Assembly (NCBI GenBank): GCA_020725605.1 | Contig: DYER01000092.1 | Span: forward strand, 1-34,731 | Direction: 5' to 3' | Length of the DNA stretch: 34,731 nt | DNA from: Ammonifex sp. | Lineage (GTDB): Bacteria > Bacillota > Desulfotomaculia > Desulfotomaculales > DYER01 | Part shown: piece after piece, positions 1-7,832 of the stretch | Layout: every line of letters begins with the position of its first letter | Position numbering within the stretch: the first letter of the stretch is position 1 | The notes under the pieces: generated by a model | Databases searched by the model: none | The model's input: the letters and a program-made list of their open reading frames with translations, nothing else | What the model was told of the DNA's origin: nothing | Position numbers and translations under genes: made by a program

Positions 1-1627
1 GCTCCACCCCGCCGATGTACTGGTCCACCGGCAGCCAGTAGTCCACGGCTTTCCGCTCCCAGGGCGCATTCTCGGCCCGCGGGCTGACGTACCGGTAATA
101 ATACCAGGAAGAGCACATGAAGGTGTCCATGGTGTCGGTTTCCCGCCGCGCCGGCCCACCGCAGGACGGGCATCGCGTGTGCACGAAGGCCTCGCAATCG
201 GCCAGGGGAGACTGTCCGGTGGGCTTGAAGGAAACCTCGTAGGGCAGCAGCACGGGCAGCTGCTCCTCGGGCACCGGTACCATACCGCAAGCTCCGCAGT
301 ACACGATGGGAATGGGCGCCCCCCAGTACCGCTGGCGCGAAATCAACCAGTCCCTCAGGCGGTAGTTGACCTGCCGGCGGCCCAGGCCCTTCTGCTCGAG
401 ATGGGCCGTAATGGCCCCCATGGCACGCGCGCTGGGCAGGCCGTCGAAAGGCCCCGAGTTCACCAGGATCCCCTCGTCCTCATAGGCCTCTCCCATGGTC
501 TCGGGTTCCAGTTCCCGGTCCGGGGGCCTGATGACCACCCGCACCGGCAACCCGTACCGGCGGGCGAACTCGAAGTCGCGCTGGTCGTGGGCCGGCACCC
601 CCATCACCGCCCCGGTGCCGTACTCCATCAGCACGTAGTTGGCCACCAGGATCGGGATGGCCTCGCCGGTGACCGGATTGCGGCAGTACCGCCCGGTGAA
701 AACACCCTCCTTCTCGGCCTCGCCCCCGGTGCGGGCCAGTTCGGATAGAAGCCTGGCCCGGGCCGCGAACTCCTGCACCCGGTACTCCTCGGGCCTGCCC
801 GCCACCAGTTTGGCCACCAGCGGATGCTCGGGCGCCAGCACCACGTAGGTGGCGCCGTAGAGGGTGTCCGGCCGCGTGGTGAAAACCGTAATGACCTCCG
901 GGCCGTCCGCCACCGGAAACCGGATTTCGGCGCCCTCGCTCCTGCCGATCCAGTTCTCCTGCATCACCCGCACCTTCTCGGGCCAGCCCTCGAGCTTCTT
1001 CAGGTCGTGCAGCAACCGTTCGGCGTAGGCCGTAATCCGGAAAAACCACTGCTCCAGCTCACGGCGTTCCACCGGGGTTTTGCACCGTTCGCAGGCACCT
1101 GCCACCACCTGTTCGTTGGCCAGCACCGTGGCACACGAAGGGCACCAGTTGACGGGGGCGTGCTTTCTGTAAGCCAGGCCATTCTTGAAGAGCTGCAGGA
1201 AAAGCCACTGGGTCCAGCGGTAGTAACCCGGGTGACAGGTGGCGATTTCGCGGTCCCAGTCGTAGCTAAAACCCAGTTCCTGCAACTGGCGCCTCATGGT
1301 AGCGATATTTTCCATAGTCCAATCCCTGGGGTGTACGCCGCCCCCGTACTTGATGGCGGCGTTTTCCGCCGGCAGGCCAAAGGCGTCCCAGCCCATGGGG
1401 TGGAGTACGTGGTAACCCTGCATGGTCTTGAAGCGGGCCACCACGTCACCGATGGCGTAATTCCGTACGTGACCCATGTGAAGCTTACCGGACGGGTACG
1501 GGAACATCTCCAGACAGTAATACTTGGGCCGTTCCGCAAAGGTGGCCCTGCGGTACAGGCCTTCGGCGGCCCACCTCTGCTGCCACTTGGCCTCGACCTT
1601 CTTGAAGTGATAGCGGTCCTCCGCCAT
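1..1627 (-). CDS. leuS: Leucyl-tRNA synthetase, 3' end outside window
   Basis: Class Ia aminoacyl-tRNA synthetase that charges tRNA-Leu in the cytoplasm. About 542 N-terminal residues are visible; the C-terminal part, including the KMSKS loop, lies beyond base 1. The start is ATG at 1627 behind a GGAGG at 1632-1636. The class I signature reads [11 protein letters not shown] with HMGH at residues 49-52. A CPSC...CERC zinc-type pair follows in the first third, then the CP1 editing insertion, and the visible part ends at a DQYIGGVEH motif typical of LeuS. It is the only protein gene downstream of the T-box leader at 1658-1977, whose probable UUG specifier is a leucine codon, in agreement with this identity. 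Confidence 0.98.
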   Translation of the reverse strand, partial: MAEDRYHFKKVEAKWQQRWAAEGLYRRATFAERPKYYCLEMFPYPSGKLHMGHVRNYAIGDVVARFKTMQGYHVLHPMGWDAFGLPAENAAIKYGGGVHPRDWTMENIATMRRQLQELGFSYDWDREIATCHPGYYRWTQWLFLQLFKNGLAYRKHAPVNWCPSCATVLANEQVVAGACERCKTPVERRELEQWFFRITAYAERLLHDLKKLEGWPEKVRVMQENWIGRSEGAEIRFPVADGPEVITVFTTRPDTLYGATYVVLAPEHPLVAKLVAGRPEEYRVQEFAARARLLSELARTGGEAEKEGVFTGRYCRNPVTGEAIPILVANYVLMEYGTGAVMGVPAHDQRDFEFARRYGLPVRVVIRPPDRELEPETMGEAYEDEGILVNSGPFDGLPSARAMGAITAHLEQKGLGRRQVNYRLRDWLISRQRYWGAPIPIVYCGACGMVPVPEEQLPVLLPYEVSFKPTGQSPLADCEAFVHTRCPSCGGPARRETDTMDTFMCSSWYYYRYVSPRAENAPWERKAVDYWLPVDQYIGGVE

Positions 1628-1657
1628 AAAACCTCCCCCAAAAATAAAACAAACAGG

Positions 1658-1688
1658 AAAAAACCCCTCGTCCCTCAGGGACGAGAGG
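1658..1688 (-). terminator. Intrinsic terminator of the leuS T-box leader
   Basis: An inverted repeat CTCGTCCC / GGGACGAG with a three-base loop is followed, on the minus strand, by a run of six T (1663-1658). It lies 22 bases upstream of the leuS ribosome site and just after the T-box sequence at 1694-1710. In the T-box mechanism this hairpin stops transcription unless uncharged tRNA stabilises the alternative antiterminator. Here it would also form the 3' end of the short transcript carrying the embedded tRNA-Ala. Confidence 0.9.
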
Positions 1689-1725
1689 TCAATCCCGCGG
1701 TACCACCCTTGTTGGCAGGGTCTCT

Positions 1726-1800
1726 TGGTGGAGCTGGCGGGGATCGAACCCGCGACCTTTTCCATGCCAAGGAAACGCGCTCCCACTGCGCCACAGCCCC
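1726..1800 (-). tRNA. tRNA-Ala(GGC) with encoded CCA, inside the leuS T-box leader
   Basis: All cloverleaf parts can be read on the minus strand. The acceptor is GGGGCTG/CAGCTCC with the G3-U70 wobble that identifies alanine tRNAs. The D arm is GCGC/GCGC with loop AGTGGGA. The anticodon stem is TTTCC/GGAAA with loop TTGGCAT, giving anticodon GGC (1768-1766). The variable loop is AGGTC, and the T arm is GCGGG-TTCGATC-CCCGC. The discriminator is A and CCA is encoded (1728-1726), for 75 bases in all. The gene has no promoter of its own that I can see; the nearest is the T-box promoter at 1984-2012. It sits between the two arms of T-box Stem III and upstream of the terminator. It would therefore be present in both terminated and read-through transcripts and need RNase P cleavage at its 5' end. 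All visible determinants are intact, so it is not an evident pseudogene. Confidence 0.97.
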
Positions 1801-1983
1801 GCGCGCCCTGCCCGCTCAAGCCCTCGGTAACGGTGGGGGTACCGGCCCGGGGTACTCAACTTCCCCCGTGCGGCTCCGGGGCGAGGACCCACCACCACCT
1901 CGCACCCCCCGGTGGCTCTCTGAGGCGGCACCCGGTCTATTACTCCCCTTCACGGCCTTAAGGCATTTTCGTATGCGACCTTT

Positions 1984-2012
1984 ATTATAGCGGAAGCCGC
2001 GGCCAAAGTCAA
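1984..2012 (-). promoter_or_regulatory. Sigma-A promoter of the tRNA-Ala / leuS leader
   Basis: On the minus strand a -35 TTGACT (2012-2007) and a perfect -10 TATAAT (1989-1984) are separated by exactly 17 bases. The expected start is near 1977, just before T-box Stem I. It lies about 90 bases downstream of the rsfS stop, so leuS and the tRNA form a unit separate from proBA-nadD-rsfS. Confidence 0.88.
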
Positions 2013-2101
2013 CAGTCCTGACCCCAAGACCCGTCTGCCGTCCCTCCACCCCCCGGGCCCGACCCGCGGCCCCGAACGTTGGGCCGGTTCCGCCCGCGCC
2101 C

Positions 2102-2458
2102 CTACAGGGAGGCGTAACGCTCCGGACCGATCACCTCCGCGTCACCCCACAGGCGCTCCAGATTGTAAAAACGGCGCTCCTCCTCTTCGAAGACGTGGAT
2201 TACCACGCCGCCGTAATCCAGGAGCACCCACTTGCCCTCCGGAAACCCTTCCCGGCGCAAGATCCGCACCCCGTGCTCGGCCAGGCGTTCCTCGATGGCC
2301 TCGGCCACCGCCTTCACGTGGGTCGTAGAGCGCCCGCTGGCCAGTACGAAATAGTCACAAATGATGGAAACCCGGCGCAAATCCAGCACCACAAGATCGT
2401 AGGCCTTTTTCTCCTGCGCCGCGCGCAGCGCCGTCTCCACCACTCGTTCGGGTGTCAA
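2102..2458 (-). CDS. rsfS: Ribosomal silencing factor RsfS
   Basis: A 118-residue protein of the RsfS/Iojap family, which binds ribosomal protein L14 and blocks subunit joining when nutrients are low. Family features are the DLRRVSIICDYFVLASGRSTTHVKA stretch (given here in shortened reference: DxRxxS, then CDYFVLASG) around residues 26-50. A GKWVLLDYGGVVIHVF-like core follows near residues 75-90, and a YNLERLWGDA tail closes the protein. The ATG at 2458 overlaps the end of nadD by four bases, so the two genes are translationally coupled. The usual Clostridia neighbours yqeK and a lytR-type gene are missing between nadD and rsfS. Confidence 0.96.
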   Translation of the reverse strand: MTPERVVETALRAAQEKKAYDLVVLDLRRVSIICDYFVLASGRSTTHVKAVAEAIEERLAEHGVRILRREGFPEGKWVLLDYGGVVIHVFEEEERRFYNLERLWGDAEVIGPERYASL

Positions 2459-3120
2459 AGGGCCTCCTCCTCGTGCCCGTCCGCGGCCCGGCAGGCGGTC
2501 ACGGCCAGCAAGGGTTCCGCGGGTACCGCCCCGTCGCGGTAAAGACCGGCCCGGTAGATGTACCTCTCCACGGCTTCGGGTAACAGGTACTTGATGGGCC
2601 GGCCCTCACGCACCCGCCTGCGGATATCCGTGCTGGAAATGGCCAGGGCCGGGACCTCCATGGTGTAGATACGTTGCAACAGGTGCCCCGGAAGGTCCCC
2701 GAGGCGCTGTTGCAGGTTTTCCAGCCGGTAACCGGGCCTCGTGGCCGCAACGAAATAGCACAGGGATAATAATTCCTCCACGCGGTACCAGCTCAGAATC
2801 TCCAGCACGGCATCGGCGCCGGTGATGAAATAGAGTTCCGCTCCGGGAAAGCACCGTCGCATCTCCTGAACCGTATCCACGGTGTAGGACGGCCCCGGCC
2901 TTTCCACTTCCACGGACGAAAACGTGAAATGGGGGTTGGACTGCAGGGCCAGGAGGGTCATCATGATCCGGTGGCGGGCCGGGCTGATCTCCTGGGCCGT
3001 CTTGTGCGGCGGCCTTCCCGCGGGTATGAACACCACCTTATCCAGTTTAAACTGGTACCGGGCCCCCTCCGCGGCCACCAGGTGGCCGTAGTGGATGGGG
3101 TCGAAGGTCCCGCCCATCAA
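2455..3120 (-). CDS. nadD: Nicotinate-nucleotide adenylyltransferase, start region odd
   Basis: Makes deamido-NAD from nicotinate mononucleotide and ATP in NAD synthesis. The nucleotidyltransferase motif GGTFDPIHYGH is at residues 3-13 (H10, H13) and the ISSTDIR motif at 161-167. The family core ends near residue 194, followed by about 27 extra residues that overlap rsfS by four bases. The first usable start in frame is TTG at 3120 (next ATG at 3117), which removes the RIGL beta strand that normally precedes GGTFDP. The bases just upstream would encode that strand in frame if one base were added to the GGG run at 3127-3129. The full start would then be GTG GAG GTG GTG CAT TTG GG- behind an AAGGA site. 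The gene is therefore either frameshifted at its 5' end, affected by a sequence error, or uses the shortened start. Confidence 0.93.
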   Translation of the reverse strand: MMGGTFDPIHYGHLVAAEGARYQFKLDKVVFIPAGRPPHKTAQEISPARHRIMMTLLALQSNPHFTFSSVEVERPGPSYTVDTVQEMRRCFPGAELYFITGADAVLEILSWYRVEELLSLCYFVAATRPGYRLENLQQRLGDLPGHLLQRIYTMEVPALAISSTDIRRRVREGRPIKYLLPEAVERYIYRAGLYRDGAVPAEPLLAVTACRAADGHEEEAL

Positions 3121-3165
3121 GCCGATCCTCCCAAATGCACCACCTCCACACCGGGTCCTTCGGCG

Positions 3166-4422
3166 TTACTTGCGCACCTGCCCGTTGCCGAAAACGATGT
3201 ACTTCAGCGTGGTCAGCTCCTTCAGGCCCATGGGGCCGCGGGCGTGGAGCTTCTGGGTGGAGATGCCGATTTCGGCCCCGAACCCGTACTGGTAGCCGTC
3301 GGTAAAGCGCGTGGACGTATTCACGTACACGGCGGCGGCGTCGACTTCCTTCAGGAAGCGCCAGCTCTTCTGATAGTTGTTGGTTATGATGGCCTCGGAG
3401 TGCCTGGTGCCATACCTGAAGATGTGGTCGAGGGCCTCGTCCAGGTCCCGGACCACCCGCACCGCCAGGATGAGGTCCAGGTATTCGGTGGCCCAGTCCT
3501 CCTCCGTGGCCGGCGTGACCCAGGGCACGAGCTCTCTGGTCACCGGACAGCCGCGGATTTCCACACCCATCTGCCGCAGCGTCTCCAGCATTTCGGGCAG
3601 GAACTGCGGGGCCACCTTCTCGTGGACCAGCAGGGTCTCCATGGCGTTGCACACCCCGGGCCGCTGGCACTTGGCGTTGATGACGATTTCCCGGGCCATG
3701 GCCAGGTCCGCCTCGTCGTCGACGTAGACGTGGCAGTTGCCCACCCCGGTTTCGATCACCGGGACCGTAGCGTTTTCCACCACCGTGCGGATGAGTTCGG
3801 CCCCGCCCCGCGGGATCAGCACGTCCAGGTATTCGTTGAGCCTGAGCATGACGTTCACCGCGGCCCGGTCCGTCACCTCGATCAGCTGGATGGCACCCTC
3901 CGGCAGACCGGCCCGCACTGCGGCGCCGGCAATGACCTCGGTTATGGCCCGGTTGGAATTGATGGCCTCCGAGCCACCCCGCAAAAGCACGGCGTTACCG
4001 GCCTTGAGGCACAGGCCCGCGGCGTCCACCGTGACGTTGGGCCGGGCCTCGTAGATAATGCCCACCACACCCAGGGGCACACGCATCTGCCCGATCATCA
4101 ACCCGTTGGGCCTGGTCCACATGGCCACCACTTCACCCACCGGGTCGGGCAGGGTCGTCAGCACGCGCAACCCTTCGGCCATGTCCTGAATGCGCTCGGG
4201 AGTCAGCAGGAGCCTGTCGATAAGGGCCCGGGAAAGACCCCTTTCGCGGCCGGCACGCAGGTCCACCTCGTTCGCCTCCAGAATGGCGTCCGTGTGGCGC
4301 AACAGGGCCTCGGCCATGGCCACCAGGGCCGCGTCCTTCACGTCGGTGGGCAGGTAGGCGAGGCGTCTGGCTGCCTCCTTCGCCTGCCGCGCCTTGCTCA
4401 CCACCAGTTCCGCAACGTCCAC
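3166..4422 (-). CDS. proA: Glutamate-5-semialdehyde dehydrogenase (gamma-glutamyl phosphate reductase)
   Basis: Second step of proline synthesis: NADPH-dependent reduction of gamma-glutamyl phosphate to glutamate semialdehyde. I chose GTG at 4422 because a perfect AAGGAGG lies eight bases upstream; an in-frame TTG at 4449 would place that ribosome site inside the gene. This gives 418 residues, the usual length. The catalytic cysteine is in the QRPGVCNAMETLL motif (Cys258), and family blocks such as YEARPNVTVDAAGLC and LRGGSEA are present. It follows proB with a short gap and precedes nadD. Confidence 0.97.
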   Translation of the reverse strand: MDVAELVVSKARQAKEAARRLAYLPTDVKDAALVAMAEALLRHTDAILEANEVDLRAGRERGLSRALIDRLLLTPERIQDMAEGLRVLTTLPDPVGEVVAMWTRPNGLMIGQMRVPLGVVGIIYEARPNVTVDAAGLCLKAGNAVLLRGGSEAINSNRAITEVIAGAAVRAGLPEGAIQLIEVTDRAAVNVMLRLNEYLDVLIPRGGAELIRTVVENATVPVIETGVGNCHVYVDDEADLAMAREIVINAKCQRPGVCNAMETLLVHEKVAPQFLPEMLETLRQMGVEIRGCPVTRELVPWVTPATEEDWATEYLDLILAVRVVRDLDEALDHIFRYGTRHSEAIITNNYQKSWRFLKEVDAAAVYVNTSTRFTDGYQYGFGAEIGISTQKLHARGPMGLKELTTLKYIVFGNGQVRK

Positions 4423-4453
4423 CGCGCCAACCTCCTTAAAGGATTTCAAGAAT

Positions 4454-5578
4454 TTATGGTCCCAAGACCAGGTTGTTCCGGTGCACCACCTCGTCGTAGT
4501 CCTTGTGTCCCAAAATGCCGGCTATCTCCGAGGTCCGGCAGCCCTTTATTTTCTCGACTTCCCCGGAGGAAAAATTAACGATACCCCGGGCAATCTCCTT
4601 ACCCCGGGGATCCACGATGCTGACCGTGTTCCCCATTTCGAAGGTACCCTCCACCGCGACCACACCTGACGGCAAAAGGCTCTTGCCGCCCTGTAACGCC
4701 CGTACCGCCCCTTCGTCCACCACGATCCTGCCCTGAACCGGCGTACTGTACGCAATCCACCGCTTACGGTTCTCCAATCTGGTCACGGGCCAGAACACGG
4801 TGCCCACTTCCTCACCGGCCACGATGCGCAGGATCACGTCCTCCTCCCCTGCCCGGGCGATCACCACCGTTACCCCGCAGTGGCCGGCCACGTGGGCGGC
4901 CTGAAGCTTGGTGACCATGCCACCGGTGCCCAGTGCGGCGCCCGTGCCCTTGGCTAGGGCCTCGATCTCCGGGGTGATCTCTTCCACCTCGCGAATCAGG
5001 CGCGCCTCCGGGCACCGGCGGGGGTCGTCGGTGTAAAGGCCGTCGATGTCGGAAAGCAAGATCAGGAGTTCGGCGTCTACCAGTCCCGCCACCAGGGCCG
5101 CCAGGTTGTCGTTGTCCCCGAACTTGATCTCGTCCACCGCCACGGTGTCGTTTTCGTTGATGATGGGAATGGCACCGAACTGGAGCAGGTTCGTCAGGGT
5201 GTGACGGGCGTTGAGGAAGCGCCGGCGGTCGGCGAAATCCTCCCTGGTGAGCAGGACCTGCCCCACGACGATGCCGTACTCCGAAAAGATCTGCTCGTAG
5301 ACGTGCATCAGAATTCCCTGGCCCACGGCGGCCAGAGCCTGGCACTCGGGGATGGTGCGGGGCCGCCGGGTCAGGCCCAGCCGCCCCAGGCCGGCCCCGA
5401 TGGCCCCCGAACTGACCAGCAGTACTTCCTTGCCCCGCTTCCGCAACTCCGCCAGCTGCCCGGCCAGTCTCCGCATCTGGTGCAGGTTGAGCTGACCGCC
5501 GACATGGGTTATGGAACTCGTCCCCACCTTGACCACCAGCCGCTGGGTGGTCCCGAGGACCCGCCTATCCCTGCCCAA
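4454..5578 (-). CDS. proB: Glutamate 5-kinase
   Basis: First step of proline synthesis: ATP-dependent phosphorylation of glutamate. The 374 residues comprise an amino-acid kinase domain (VVKVGTSSIT near 15-24, LLVSSGAIGAG near 54-64, INENDTVA, FGDNDNLAALVA) and a C-terminal PUA domain from about residue 285. The start is TTG at 5578; a GGTGAT, complementary to the tail of 16S rRNA, lies five bases upstream. It is the first gene of proB-proA-nadD-rsfS. A TATACT (5607-5602) could be its -10 box, but no good -35 is seen at the right distance. Confidence 0.96.
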   Translation of the reverse strand: MGRDRRVLGTTQRLVVKVGTSSITHVGGQLNLHQMRRLAGQLAELRKRGKEVLLVSSGAIGAGLGRLGLTRRPRTIPECQALAAVGQGILMHVYEQIFSEYGIVVGQVLLTREDFADRRRFLNARHTLTNLLQFGAIPIINENDTVAVDEIKFGDNDNLAALVAGLVDAELLILLSDIDGLYTDDPRRCPEARLIREVEEITPEIEALAKGTGAALGTGGMVTKLQAAHVAGHCGVTVVIARAGEEDVILRIVAGEEVGTVFWPVTRLENRKRWIAYSTPVQGRIVVDEGAVRALQGGKSLLPSGVVAVEGTFEMGNTVSIVDPRGKEIARGIVNFSSGEVEKIKGCRTSEIAGILGHKDYDEVVHRNNLVLGP

Positions 5579-5678
5579 TGCGTATCACCCGTGCCGCAAT
5601 TAGTATAACACAGCGGGCTGGAAAAGAGAATAAACAACGTGACGGTCGGGGAGGCTAACACGGGGAGGTGTATTACCG

Positions 5679-5936
5679 GTGGAAATCGGTGCTTCCTGGG
5701 AAGAATGGAAGGACGTTTTGGGCCGCGCCGTAAACACGGCCCGTACCATGGGCATGTCCGACGAGCGCATTGAAAATCTGGCCTACCAGGTGGGCGAATA
5801 CCTGGCCACCCACGCCCGGCCGGCCAGTCCCGAACAGCGGGTATTGCGGGAGTTGTGGGGCGCGGGCAACGAGGAGGAGAAGAAAACCCTCGCGCGCCTG
5901 GTAGCTAAAGTGGTGGACGGTGGCACGATTTCTTAA
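5679..5936 (+). CDS. DUF3243 family small protein
   Basis: An 85-residue soluble protein with the DUF3243 (Bacillus YmfJ-like) pattern SWEEWKDVLGRAVNTAR...GMSDERIENLAYQVGEYLATH...EQRVLRELW...EEKKTLARLV. Its function is unknown. The start is GTG at 5679 behind a strong GGGGAGGTG eight bases upstream. It is the only plus-strand gene in this part, divergent from proB and convergent with obg, with only seven bases between the DUF3243 stop and the obg stop. Confidence 0.9.
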   Translation: MEIGASWEEWKDVLGRAVNTARTMGMSDERIENLAYQVGEYLATHARPASPEQRVLRELWGAGNEEEKKTLARLVAKVVDGGTIS

Positions 5937-5943
5937 TCCCTCC

Positions 5944-6963
5944 TCAAGGGCCGGCCACATCCGGCCCTTTATACCGGTCCAGCAACTCCGCCAGGCGCCA
6001 GACCAGCCGGTCCACGCCGGCCCCCGTGAGCCCGGAGACGGGAAAGATCTCGTAGCTCTCGCCGAACGCGGCCCGGAGTCTCTCCAGTCCTTCTTCGCTC
6101 TCGGGAAGGTCCATCTTGTTGGCGGCCACCACCTGCACCCGTGTTACGAGTTCCGGATTGTAAAGCCGCAACTCCTCCCTGAGGGCTTTCAGGTCGTCGA
6201 CGGGATCGCGGCCCTCCGTACCGGCGGTGTCCAGCACGTATACCAGCACCCGCGTCCGCTCGATGTGGCGTAAGAAACCGTGTCCCAGCCCGGCCCCGGC
6301 CGCGGCCCCGGCAATCAGGCCCGGGATGTCCGCGAGCACGAAACTCCGGCCTTCATCCACCCGCACCACCCCCAGGTGCGGTACCAGGGTCGTGAAGGGA
6401 TACGCCGCCACCTTCGGCCGCGCCGCCGACACCCTGGCCAGCAGGGTGGACTTGCCCGCGTTGGGCATGCCGACCAGACCCACGTCCGCCAGCAGCTTCA
6501 ATTCCAGCTCCAGCCAGCGCTCTTCGCCGGGCCGGCCGGGTTCGGCCCGCTCCGGGGCCCGTTCCACCGGCGTGGCGAAGTGGATGTTGCCCCGGCCACC
6601 CCGGCCGCCGCGCGCCACAACCACCTGCTGGCCTTGCGCCACCAGGTCGGCCAGGATTTCTCCGGTCCCGGCATCCCGCACCACCGTACCCACGGGTACC
6701 CGCACCAATAGATCCTCACCGTCCCGGCCGTGCATGCCCTTGCCGCGGCCGTGCTGTCCCCGCGGAGCCCGGTAGTGCACGCGGTAGCGGAAGTCCACCA
6801 GGGTCCTTAAGCCCCCGTCGGCCACCAGGATCACATGCCCGCCGCGGCCCCCGTCCCCGCCGGCGGGCCCGCCCTTGGGTACGAACTTTTCCCGCCGGAA
6901 GGCCACACAGCCGTTGCCACCGTCCCCGCCGCGCACGAAGATTTTCGCCCGATCGATGAACAT
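5944..6963 (-). CDS. obg: GTPase Obg (ribosome assembly, stress and sporulation)
   Basis: Large-subunit-associated GTPase of 339 residues. The N-terminal Obg fold (1-158) is glycine rich ([24 protein letters not shown]). The G domain shows G1 GMPNAGKS (165-172), switch II DIPG (212-215), the Obg signature [16 protein letters not shown] (223-238), G4 NKMD (282-285) and a G5 SGLTG near 310. The protein stops about ten residues after the G domain. It therefore lacks the C-terminal OCT domain found in many Firmicute Obg proteins, a known family variant. It is the last gene of rplU-rpmA-spo0B-obg; in Bacillus, spo0B and obg are likewise adjacent. Confidence 0.97.
   Translation of the reverse strand: MFIDRAKIFVRGGDGGNGCVAFRREKFVPKGGPAGGDGGRGGHVILVADGGLRTLVDFRYRVHYRAPRGQHGRGKGMHGRDGEDLLVRVPVGTVVRDAGTGEILADLVAQGQQVVVARGGRGGRGNIHFATPVERAPERAEPGRPGEERWLELELKLLADVGLVGMPNAGKSTLLARVSAARPKVAAYPFTTLVPHLGVVRVDEGRSFVLADIPGLIAGAAAGAGLGHGFLRHIERTRVLVYVLDTAGTEGRDPVDDLKALREELRLYNPELVTRVQVVAANKMDLPESEEGLERLRAAFGESYEIFPVSGLTGAGVDRLVWRLAELLDRYKGPDVAGP
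5946..5969 (+). terminator. Possible terminator of the DUF3243 gene, inside the obg 3' end
   Basis: A perfect nine-base inverted repeat AAGGGCCGG / CCGGCCCTT with a six-base loop begins ten bases after the DUF3243 stop. Only TTTAT follows on the plus strand, so it is a moderate candidate. It overlaps the last codons of convergent obg. Confidence 0.5.
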
Positions 6964-6972
6964 GCGCGCCCC

Positions 6973-7569
6973 TCAAAGGCGAATTTCCACTATGCCCCGC
7001 CCGCGTAAAAACGCACTGGCGCCCCAGGGCCGCAGGAGTTCCTGGGCCCCGAGGGCGACCTTTCCCAGTTCTTCGTCGCCGGGACCCTCGCAACGTACCT
7101 CCCACCGGTAGCCGGAGGCGGTCTCGTCAAACGTCAGGTCCAGCCGGGTGAGACCTGCAACCTTCAGCAATCCGTCCGCCAGCTGCACCAGCACCCCCTC
7201 GGGTACGCGGCACCGTGCCAGGTCGGTCGCCACGACCACTTCCACGGTGACCTCGCGCAGCGCCGCCTCGGCGCGCAGGGCCAGCAGGGCGAGGGCCAGG
7301 GCCGGCATCTTCAGATGGGTCACGCGGCGCACGGCCCCGATTTCGCGCACCACCTCCGTGATGTAGGCGCGCAGTTCCTCGGTCCTGCCCAGCTGGGCCA
7401 GGCCGCTCAACACCTGAAGGTGGTTCAGGAAATCGTGCTGCTGGCTCCGCAGTACCTGCAGGCAGCGGCCCGCTTCCACCACGGGTAAACCCTCCGCCGA
7501 AAAAAACTTAGCCAGCTTCTCCAGAAGCCGGCCTGCTCGGCACCGTCGATCGTCCGGGGAAAGACTCAC
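6973..7569 (-). CDS. Spo0B-like phosphotransferase / histidine-kinase-type protein
   Basis: A 198-residue protein placed between rpmA and obg, exactly where Bacillus has the sporulation phosphotransferase spo0B. The phospho-acceptor helix reads [20 protein letters not shown] near residues 43-62, with His45 the probable phosphorylated residue. The rest resembles a degenerate ATPase-type domain without clear N, G1 or G2 boxes, as in Spo0B. It is a candidate phosphorelay link towards Spo0A, assigned from fold pattern and position. The GTG start at 7569 overlaps the rpmA stop (GTGA), showing coupling. Confidence 0.82.
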   Translation of the reverse strand: MSLSPDDRRCRAGRLLEKLAKFFSAEGLPVVEAGRCLQVLRSQQHDFLNHLQVLSGLAQLGRTEELRAYITEVVREIGAVRRVTHLKMPALALALLALRAEAALREVTVEVVVATDLARCRVPEGVLVQLADGLLKVAGLTRLDLTFDETASGYRWEVRCEGPGDEELGKVALGAQELLRPWGASAFLRGRGIVEIRL

Positions 7570-7832
7570 GTGGTGAGTACTGCCGGTAAGACCGAAACCT
7601 GTTTGGTGTCCCTGCCCTTGCGGTGGAAGGTCACATAGCCGTCTACGAGCGCAAACAAGGTATCGTCACCGCCACGCCCCACGTTCCGCCCGGGGTGAAT
7701 CCTGGTGCCCCGCTGCCGCACTATGATGCTGCCGGCGGTAACCAGCTGACCGTCGTGGGCCTTAATCCCGAGGCGCTTGGCGTGGGAGTCCCGACCGTTT
7801 CTGGTGCTACCTACTCCCTTCTTGTGTGCCAA
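7566..7832 (-). CDS. rpmA: 50S ribosomal protein L27
   Basis: Eighty-eight residues starting [16 protein letters not shown] and carrying [24 protein letters not shown], which identify L27, whose N terminus reaches towards the peptidyl transferase centre. The start is TTG at 7832, with AAGGAGGTG seven bases upstream (7848-7840). The protein thus begins at the mature L27 sequence and lacks the short extension (ending before AHKKG) that many Firmicutes remove with the Prp protease. No prp gene lies between rplU and rpmA. The 5' end overlaps the rplU 3' end by 22 bases. Confidence 0.97.
   Translation of the reverse strand: MAHKKGVGSTRNGRDSHAKRLGIKAHDGQLVTAGSIIVRQRGTRIHPGRNVGRGGDDTLFALVDGYVTFHRKGRDTKQVSVLPAVLTT

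Larger units (their letters stand above)
1658..1977 (-). promoter_or_regulatory. T-box riboswitch leader of leuS, interrupted by a tRNA gene
   Basis: On the minus strand the leader shows the ordered T-box elements. GTGAAGGGGAGTAATAG (1953-1937) carries the 5' half of the specifier loop, and AGAGAG (1921-1916) is the Stem I motif. GGAAGTTGAGTACCCC (around 1863-1850) is the 3' half of the specifier loop, with UUG at 1859-1857 in the specifier position. A CCGTTA segment, a Stem III hairpin (GGCAGGG/CCCTGCC, 1812-1806 with 1720-1714), the T-box AAGGGTGGTACCGCGG (1710-1695) and a terminator follow. UUG codes for leucine, which fits control of leuS by uncharged tRNA-Leu(CAA). Folding was done by eye, so the specifier is probable rather than certain. 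The Stem III loop is enlarged to 85 bases by a complete tRNA-Ala gene. Confidence 0.92.

Noticed and set aside
1726-1800. tRNA-Ala as a decayed pseudogene or a mere tRNA-like fold of the T-box
   Set aside because: All stems pair, the invariant T-loop and anticodon loop bases are present, G3-U70 and CCA are kept, and the T-box's own elements lie outside it.
4423-4449. Longer ProA starting at TTG 4449
   Set aside because: The AAGGAGG ribosome site would then lie within the coding region; GTG at 4422 is correctly spaced.
2929-4578. Long open frame on the plus strand (549 codons) opposite proA and nadD
   Set aside because: It is antisense to well-identified genes, its His/Gly/Pro/Gln-rich composition is typical of high-GC shadow frames, and it has no ribosome site or family pattern.
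5581-5678. Sigma-A promoters for proB and the DUF3243 gene
   Set aside because: A TATACT/TATAAC-like box exists at 5602-5608, but neither strand has a matching -35 at 16-18 bases, so I did not list a promoter.
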